The notes under the pieces are model-generated. The model worked only from the letters and a program-made list of their open reading frames with translations. It had not been told where the DNA came from and did not search any database. Of a DNA stretch of 64,000 nt, positions 46,801 through 55,800 are shown piece after piece; the first letter of the stretch is position 1; each line of letters opens with the position of its first letter. This DNA comes from Mermis nigrescens. Its lineage: Eukaryota; Nematoda; Enoplea; Mermithida; Mermithidae. The position numbers were made by a program, and so were the translations under genes. The DNA is taken from NCBI GenBank assembly GCA_036768485.1, contig JAVLUZ010000208.1, positions 1,179,529 to 1,243,528 on the forward strand, given 5' to 3'.

Positions 46801-49800
46801 ATTGAGCACTATCCAATGGCATCAAAAAATCGCTAAAAAAGCACCAAAAAATTTCAAAAATTTAAATTCTGGGGTGGGGGGTATTTTGATTTCTGGGGGG
46901 GGTTATTTCAACTTCTGGGGGTGCATACCCCGCACGCCCACGTGTGGTAGGTAGGCGTACTGAAGGTGATACTTAATACATTGTATTTATTGCCTTCATT
47001 GCCCGAAAATTCGGGAAAAAATAATTTTTTGTTCGACTACTATGATTAATCTGTGCTTAATTCGAAAAAATCTCGTTTATTAAAATTACTCGTTTGAAAT
47101 CTTTCATTTAAATTGCATGTGTTAACAGTAAAAGGTCAATTTAAAGTGCGATTAGTGTAATTAGAAAAAACCGACTCGGGTTCGGTGAATAAGCCAGTTT
47201 GAAGTTAGTTTAAACAAGGCGAACGGCGTGATTGGCAAATTCCAAAACCAAATTTGATGAAAAAGCCGATGTAAAGTCGGGCCAGGCAAATAGTGTGATT
47301 GGGAAATTTCAGTATGAATTTGATTAAAAAAATTCAGTTCAAAGTCTGTCTAAATTAGGCGAATTGCATCATTGGTAAATGCAATATTTTCGAGGAACGT
47401 TCAAAAGTTTTTTAGCCTGAATATCTGAAAGGGTGTAAAGAAAAATTTTACTCCACACCAATAGGCGACATCTATTCAACATTGTCTGCGTAAAGTTTCA
47501 TTAATCAGTCTCTATTTTTGGTGCTTCTGTGTTCTTTTTAGCTGGCCTAATTCATAAAAATATGAAAATTCCAAAATTTGATTACTCTTCAGTTTTAAAC
47601 TTTTGACCCCGGAAGGCATTAGATCAGCCAAAATTCGCGAACAAATACTTAAAATTCATGGTAAAGCCCCCTCCTTCCTACATTACAGTCAAAAAATTGG
47701 GCAGTAGAGTTCATGTGTGGTCGGCAGCATAGGTGGGCAGCACCGAAATTCTGGGGGAGGGGGGTGGAAAAATTTTTAAAGGTAAAAAAAATGGTCTTAA
47801 AAGTGGTCGTATGGCGAAAAAACACAATTTTTCGACGTTTCTCATTGAGCACTATCCAATGGTATCAAAAAATCGCTACAAAAGCAAAAAAATCTCAAAA
47901 TTTGAATTCTGGGGGTATTTTGATTTTGGGGGGGTATTTCAACTTCTGGGGGTTCATACCCCCCAAACCCCCACGCCCATGTGTGGTCGCCAGTCAACCA
48001 AGGATGAGCCAAGGTCCGGCTGGCCTGTGTCAGGGGTCACGTCTGAGAGTATTGGCCAAGTTGTCACCCTGATTGTTAAAGATCGGCGAATAAAGGTCAG
48101 AACTTTAGCTTCGGAAATTTGCGTCTTTACTGGAATCATTTTTACCATTGTTTACAATTATTGGCTGATGCCTAAGGGTTTTGCACATTGGGTGCCCAAA
48201 CGCCCTGGAAAACTTGAAAAAGACCTATGTTTTGCTTGCAGCAAACAACTTTTGACGTTGTACTGAACCGACCCTGTTGATTTTCATGCCCGTCTTGTTA
48301 CCATACCTGGCTTTGGTGGGTATGCACCCGCCCCCTCAGAAACCAAAGTATCCCCCCAGAATTTAATTTGTTTTTTTCACAATTTTTTGAAGCCAAAGGA
48401 TAGTGCTCGATGAGAGACGTTGCAAAATGGTGTTTCTTTCGTCATACCACCATTTTGAGGCCATTTTTTACCTTTGAAAAATCTTGCACCTGCCCCCCAG
48501 AACTTTGGTACCGCCCACCTATGCTTCTTACTGAGGATGAAACTTGGCTTCATCACTAGGATCTAGAAAGCAAGCAGGAATTCACGCAATGAAAGCACGT
48601 TGGTGACCTTCCAAGAATCTTTGAACTGTCAAACCAGCCGGCAAAATCAGGGCGTCCGTTTTCCGGGACTCTGTGGGATTACTGCTTATTGATTATATGC
48701 CACACAAGATTACACCTATACCTGATTATTATGCAGAACTAATAGTTCGGTTGCGGCAAGCTGTGCAGGAGGAGTGGCGTGAAATGCAACTTGTGCTGCT
48801 CCTTCATGACAATGCTCCAGTTCAGAAAGCTCGAGTTTCCCAAGCTGTCATCCGTTACTGTGGATTTAAAACTCTGAATTACCCACCCTACAGCCCCACC
48901 TGGCACCATTTAACTTGTGTCCATACATGATCTTAGGGGGGTTCCCCCAGAAACATTTTCACCCCGCAACAATTTTTTAACCCCCCCAGAATGGGCGATT
49001 TCTTGAAAGTTCTCAACAATTCTCTAAAAATGTGCTTTTTAAGCCTTTTTAGCTATCTATTTGCTCAAAAGTGCCAAATTTTTCGCGCTTCGCGCCATTA
49101 TACTCGTGTTTTGACTATATTTTGTTAAATTTGTTCCGACTTTTTTTATTTTTTTTAAAATTTTTTTATGTTTCTGTGCTCTTGAAGTCTAGAGCATCGT
49201 CAGAAACGCTGAATAGCGATGTTTTCGACGCGTACCTACCGTTTTTGGGCCCAGAAAGGCACTTGATAATTTCATCCCCCCCCCAGAATTCCCATGATGT
49301 GCATGATGCATGTATGGTGGTGCGCAGTTTTGAATTTTGCTTTATTTTGATGAATAGGTGGACGTGGATTTAGCGTGTTTGGATCCGGACAGCCCCCTGC
49401 TTTGGATCCGTTTCGACCCGGAACTTTTGACAATCGGTCGATGCATCGTAAATCAACCGGATTATCAGTGGCAATTTCAGCTTAAACACGAAAAAGACGT
49501 CGTGGCCCAAATGACGGCTTTGTCGGTCTTGCCCCGGTTTCCCACTTCTTCCACTCGGCTGGCTTTAATCGACGTCATCAAATGCGAACAGTGCTTTTAT
49601 AGGATTCGATGCCGAGCTTGCTTCGCTTTATCGGACGTTTCGAACAAATTGCTCAGTATAAATTCGATTTTTTTGTGTTTTTTTTTCATTTGGGACCGGG
49701 CGACGCATTTCTTTGGAAGGGGTGGGCGGTGGTGGGCCATTTTTAGGTAGATTATTTTTGGTCAAAAAAGCTAAAAAACGCGGCGACGCTAGCTAAAAAG

Positions 49801-52800
49801 CACGAAAAAAACGATCAGCCAATCAGAGATTCGTCTATCCGAGAATAGCCAATCAAATTGTACCGAGCGCTTTAACCAACCAATCACCGATCGGCCAGTA
49901 GAAATCAACCGATCGATTATCTTTTGATTTTCCGCTCATATGTTACATATCTATTTTAGTAATATTTTTTTAATTAGGTTTTTCGTACTTTTTGGCATCG
50001 GATGACCCATCAAAACGTGATTTACATGATTGTGTACGTGTATGTAACTATCAATATACTGTACAGCACCGGAATTCTGGGGGCCAGGCCCAGAAAGTTT
50101 TTAAAAAATTTGTTTTTTGGGCTAAAAACGATAAATATACGATAAAAACACTCTTTTGACAATTCGGGCAATACTCGTTCTTTATAGAACAAAAACGTAA
50201 AAATTCGGAAACACTCGGAAAAATCGAGCGAATTGAACAAGTATAGTAAATAATGGGCATATGGCGCGAAACGCTGTAAATTTGATACGTTCGAGCCAAA
50301 AATGAGTTAAAAGGATTGAAAAAGCACACTTTTATGATTTTTTTACGAAAAATTGACGAAGCCGGAGGTCGCCGCCATAAATGGGCCGAAGCCGAATTTC
50401 GGGGGTCTTAATGGTGTAAAACCAGCAAAAATATCAAAAATGCCTAAAATTTAATCATAGGGGTCTATCGGTTTTTGGGGGTCTACCAGATTTTAAGTGG
50501 TCCGGACCAAAAAATTCTGGCGTGGGGTCCGGTCGGGTGAAATTGCTAAAAATGGCCAAAAATGTTACTAAAAATAGCATTCTGCGGGGTCTACAGTAAT
50601 CTGCAGGGGTTTCAAATTCTGCGGGGTGTAAATTTCCCGCGAACCTTCGGCACGCCCATGTGTGGTCCAGATATATGTTGCAGCCATTTTGCGGATGTCA
50701 CTTCATTCTAGGGAGTCAAACAGAACCCCTTCCATGAACACGTATACATGTAACAGCTCTAAATTTTGGGAGAGGGTCCCCCTCCGGCCAATTTTTGAGG
50801 GGGGGGTGCGGGAGTCGATAAACTCCTTCGGCTAAAAAGGACGAAAAATCCTTTCTGACAGTGGCCAAAAAACTCTAGTTTTCCCCAAAATTTGGTTGGG
50901 GTAAAAATTTTTCCGACTTTGGGGGAATGTGGGGGACGATCGTCTTTGGATGAAGAGACCGCTCCAATTCCCCCCCCCTACAATGTTACACGGTCATTTG
51001 CCTGAGAACCATATGGTTTCTAGGCTATATTAACACACAAATGTTTATGAGAGGCTTCGGTTCACACATGAGCGTGGGGAGGAGGGTTTGGGGTATACAC
51101 CCCCAGAAGGCCGAATACCCCCTCCCCCAGAAACCAAAAATCCCCCCTAAAATTCAATTTTTGAATTTTTTTTTCGCAATGTTTTGATGCCAGTGGGTAG
51201 TGCTCGGTGAGAAACGTTGAAAAATTGTGGTTTTTTGCCGTACCACGATTTTTAGGACCATCTTTTGACCTTTGGAAAACTTGCACCCCCTTAGAATTTT
51301 AATGCAGCCCATGTATTGGAGTCGGTTGAATCTTTTAGAAATTTTTTTGTGATTTTTCGATGCAACTATATTGTTTTTTACCCTTCTCACCATCAAATTT
51401 CAATTGTTTCTAAAATTGAAAAGAAAATTTTGGTGTCATTCAAAATTTTAAACCTGCCTATGTATAAATGTTTATTTTTCGCTGTTGGGTTAATAATACG
51501 CCCTTTAAGTGTATAAGGGGAAAAGTGCCCCAATTTTTGTCCCGCTTTGGGGCTAATGTTTCAACAGTTACGCAGATAAAGCGTATTTTTTATGTTTTTT
51601 TAATTTCATTTCAGCCACATTTATTCGTTACACTTAATGTAATGTTGTTTTGTAATAAATGCGTTATAATATCTCTTAGAAAAGTTGTGAAGCTTGGATA
51701 AAATCACTACAGTTTAAAACGAATATTACAGTGTAGAAGTGGGAAAAATTAAAATTAAATTCAAAGAGCGGTCCGTTTCTTATAACCTTTGCTTGCGCCT
51801 TTCACTTAACAATTTTCGGCTGTTGTAAATTAACAAATTTTGTAAACTAGCAAAATTTTGAATATTATTATTTTTGGCTGTTGTAAACTAACAAATTTTG
51901 TAAGCTAGCAAATTTTGAATATAATTATTTTCGGCTGTTGTAAACTATAAATTTTGTAAAATAGCAAATTTTGAATATTATTATTTTCGGCTGTTGTAAA
52001 CTAAGAAATTTTCGTGAACTAGCAAATTTTGAATATTATTATTTTCGGCTGTTGTAAACTAACAAATTTTGTAAACTAGCAAATTTTGAATATTATTATT
52101 TTCGGCTGTTGTAAACTAACAAATTTTGTACGCTAGCAAATTTTGAATATAATTATTTTCGGCTGTTGTAAACTTAACAAATTTTGTAAACTAGCAAATT
52201 TTGAATATTATTATTATTATTAATCAAAGAGGATTGGTTTGATGCAACAATTTAGTCGACGTTTTTGTTGTAAAAACAATTATTTTTCAATGTCACTTAT
52301 TAAGACATCGAATAATTGCAACAAAGTAAATTTCCCGATGAACAAAATTCTAAGGCCAGTCAACCCACAGCGAGTGTGGTGCATACGTGGCAGCAAGAAA
52401 TTTCGGGGGGGGTGCAAGATTTTTTTGAAGGTCAAAAAATGGTCCTAAAAACGATGGTATGGTGATAAAACCCATTTTTCGACGTTTCTCATCAAGCACT
52501 ATCCATTGGCATCAAAAAATTGCGAAAAGAGCAGAAAAATTTTCAAAAATTGAATTCTGGGGGTATCTTGGTTTCTGGGGGTGCATACCCCCCCAAACCC
52601 CCCACGCCCAGGTGTGTGTGTAACGTCTAGCTTGACAAATAAAAAATTTTAAAATTTTCGCAGGTTGGGTAGTCGGCCATGTTTAAGGAGGGAGGGAGGT
52701 TAAATGAGCTTCAAATTTTATCCAAAATTGGTAAAACACCTAAAAATAACCTACAAAGTCAATTTTTGCCAAAAATTTGGGGTAGGGAGTCAAAAATGAT

Positions 52801-55800
52801 TGGTCTTAGGTGGGACGGCCGACTTTGGGGATCTTCCCCATTCTCTTATTACATGTACAGTTTACACACCCTCCATAATCTAAAAGTTCCCCACCAGAAT
52901 TCGGAAGAAGACAACCGATTTTTTAAATTACTTAGTTTTTTTCGCAACTTTTATGCCAGTGGAATGAACTCGATGAGAAACGTCGAAAAACGGTATTTTT
53001 ACCCAGACATCCTCCCAAATTTGGAGGCCTCTCGTCATACATGTAACGGGTCGAAATTTGGGAGTTTTCAGCCATTTATAGTAGGGGAGGGTTTAATGAC
53101 TTCAAATTTTTGGCCGACAAACGGCCAATAAGATTCGATTTTTTCCAATATTCAGGTTGGGGGGCTTAAAACTTTTCTGGCTTCTGGGGGATGGGGACGG
53201 CCGGCTCTCGGGTGGGGATTTCCCATCCCGCTCGGTTATTGATTTCTGAGAGGCTGATAATTTTTTGGGGGGGAGGGGGATGGATGAGATCAGAAATTTA
53301 TTACTAAAGTGCTTTTTTGGGCTCAAAAACGATGAATATGCTTAAAAAAACGTCTTGGCATTTTTGACGATGCATAAATTAAAAACACATCGACTAAAAA
53401 TGCGAAAAATCGAGTAAATTGAACAAAATATACGTCAAAAAATGTATATATATGTGGCATGAACCGCCGAAAATTTGACACTTTGAGCCAAAAAATCGAT
53501 GAAAAACGGCTTAAAACAGCATTTTTACGATTTTTCTGGAATGTCAAAATTCTGGAGGGGTGTAAAAATGTATGCGGGGGTGAAAAACCCTCTCTATTGG
53601 TTTAAAACCCCCTAACGCCCATGATCGTGTAGGTTTGCATGTCGAACTGACCCCACGAAATGGACGATAGATTCCCTAAAATTTGCTTTGGAAAAAATGT
53701 TTTTCGTTAGTTTGCAGTTTTTTGCGCTTCTTATTAAGTTTTTGATTTAAATAAATCTGCATAGATTATTCTTCTTCAATGAAGTACTTTCTGATCTTAA
53801 TAAATCTTGACAACTTCGAATTCTCACTTTTTCAAGTTTTTGATCAAATAAATTCTAATAATATTCTTCTTCTTAAGTTTTTGATTTAATAAATCTAATA
53901 ATATTCTTCTTTTTTAAGTTTTTGATTTAATAAATCTAATGATATTCTTCTTTTTAAGTTTTTGATTCAATAAATCTAATAATATTCTTCTTCTTAAGTT
54001 TTTGATTTAATAAATCTAATAATATTCTGCTTTTTAAGTTCTTGGATTTAATAAATTCTAATAATATTCTTCTTTTTCAAGTTTTGATTTAATAAATCTA
54101 ATAATATTCTTCTTTTTAAGTTTTTGATTCAATAAATCTAATAATATTCTTCTTTTTAAGTTTTTGATTTAATAAATCTAATAATATTCTTCTTTTTAAG
54201 TTTTTTGATTTAATAAATCTAATAATATTCTTCTTTTTGGGTGTTTGGTTTAATAAGTCTAATAATATTCTATCTTTTTTTGTTTTATTTCTAAAACATT
54301 GAATTTTCAGTAACTTATTTCGATATTAAGACTTGTGGTCCGGTCCGCCGATCCAAATATCGATTTTTAATTCGATATACGGTTCGAAGAGTACGTCGAA
54401 CGTACCGCGGTTGAACAACTTCTCAAATTTTCAACATTATTTTTTGGCCAAATCCTTAATCGCCTCGTTGGCCCTGTCGAAGTCGGGCGGTTCGCCGAAT
54501 TTGGCCCCAATGAACGAACCGGTAAAATCCGGCGACGTGCACAAATTTTTCGTCAATTTATGCAAATTTAACAATAATTCCCAAAATAAATTCGGCGACG
54601 ATTTTTATCGGGCCGAATATTTGGAATCTTTCGGCAACGTTGTGACGAAAAATTTGAAAACGGCATCCGCTTCGCCCGCCGTTGAATTGAGCGACGATCA
54701 GCTGCGCCCAATCTCGGTATAAATTTCATCATTATTTTTTTTAATTTTTATATATTTAGTTATTTTTTCTATTGAATAGGGGGAGATTTTTTCGTTTAAC
54801 TCGCTAGTAAAAATTAATATGCATAATGATGCTGTCATTTTAAGGATCATACGTATAGTTTACATATTTGTATGATGATCACCGAGAAATCCGAGTTACT
54901 CTACAGTTGTCGCCTTGAAAGATGACGCGTTACTACTCCCAGGATTATACTGATCGTGCGCCGCCAGCGCCGTGTTTCGTCCATCATGTATATTATCCCT
55001 TTTTTATTATTACACCTAATCATTAATCTGCATCATCCCTTTAATCTGGCGATGCGGAATGGCGCAATTTAGCTATTAATAGCGCCGACAAGAAGGAAGC
55101 CAGCGCACGTGAATGCTGGAAGCGCACACGTGAATGTCGGAATTCTATATTTTAGGGCGAGCCAGCATGAAAATCAATATTTTTAAGCGAGCCGGCGACG
55201 GATGATGGCAGAACTTTGCAGAAAGGTACGCAATACAGAGTGATATACGCAGCACTAAATGAGGAGTTTTTAAACATTTCGAATTGATTTATAAAAAAAG
55301 CTCCAAAAATGCTATTGAAGTTTTTTAGATGACTTAATATATAAATAATAATTAATAGACAGTGCTCGGCTTGCAAAAATATTGATTTTAATGTTTGGTC
55401 TCTGCCTAAATATAGAAAGACATTCACGTGCGCGATTCCAGGACTCATGTGCGCGCTTCCTTCTTGTTGGCGCTATTAATAGCTAAATTGCGCCGTCCGC
55501 ATCGCCAGATTAACGGGATGATACAGATTAATGGCGTATAATAATAAAAAAGAGATAATAGTGCATGATGGACGAAACGCGGCGCTCGCGACGCACCATC
55601 TATTATAATTCTGAGGGTGATAGCGCGTCATCTTTCATGGCGACCACTGTATTTCCCGGGAAATTTAATTATAAATTAAAAACTAAATTTTTGTTTAAAA
55701 AATTTAAGAGTTGAAACTTTCACGCCTGAAGTCGTAATCAAAGGCAACGTGAATGAAGATGTATACTGTCATTTCAGAGATCATACATATAATTACTTTT

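Larger units (their letters stand above)
47584..48921 (+). pseudogene. mariner-like transposase pseudogene split by two MITEs
   Basis: Mariner transposase blocks occur in order: a helix-turn-helix segment (AKIREQILKIHGKAPPSY, about 47612-47680), KDEPRSGWPVSGVT at about 47998, HWVPKRPGKLEKD at about 48190, then EDETWLHH at about 48532, SVFRDSVGLLLIDYMPHKIT-like at about 48650-48710, and LLHDNAPVQKARV with YCGFKTLNYPPYSP at 48800-48897. A family-T MITE sits at 47728-47985 and another at 48302-48523, each with an 8-bp duplication of transposase sequence. A one-base loss shifts the frame just after YSP, the last catalytic Asp position reads Asn, and an unrelated repeat truncates the 3' end. It is inactive. 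No terminal inverted repeats were located. Confidence 0.88.

Noticed and set aside
53735..54290. CRISPR-like or promoter array
   Set aside because: Contiguous AT-rich tandem repeat within an intron, no spacers.
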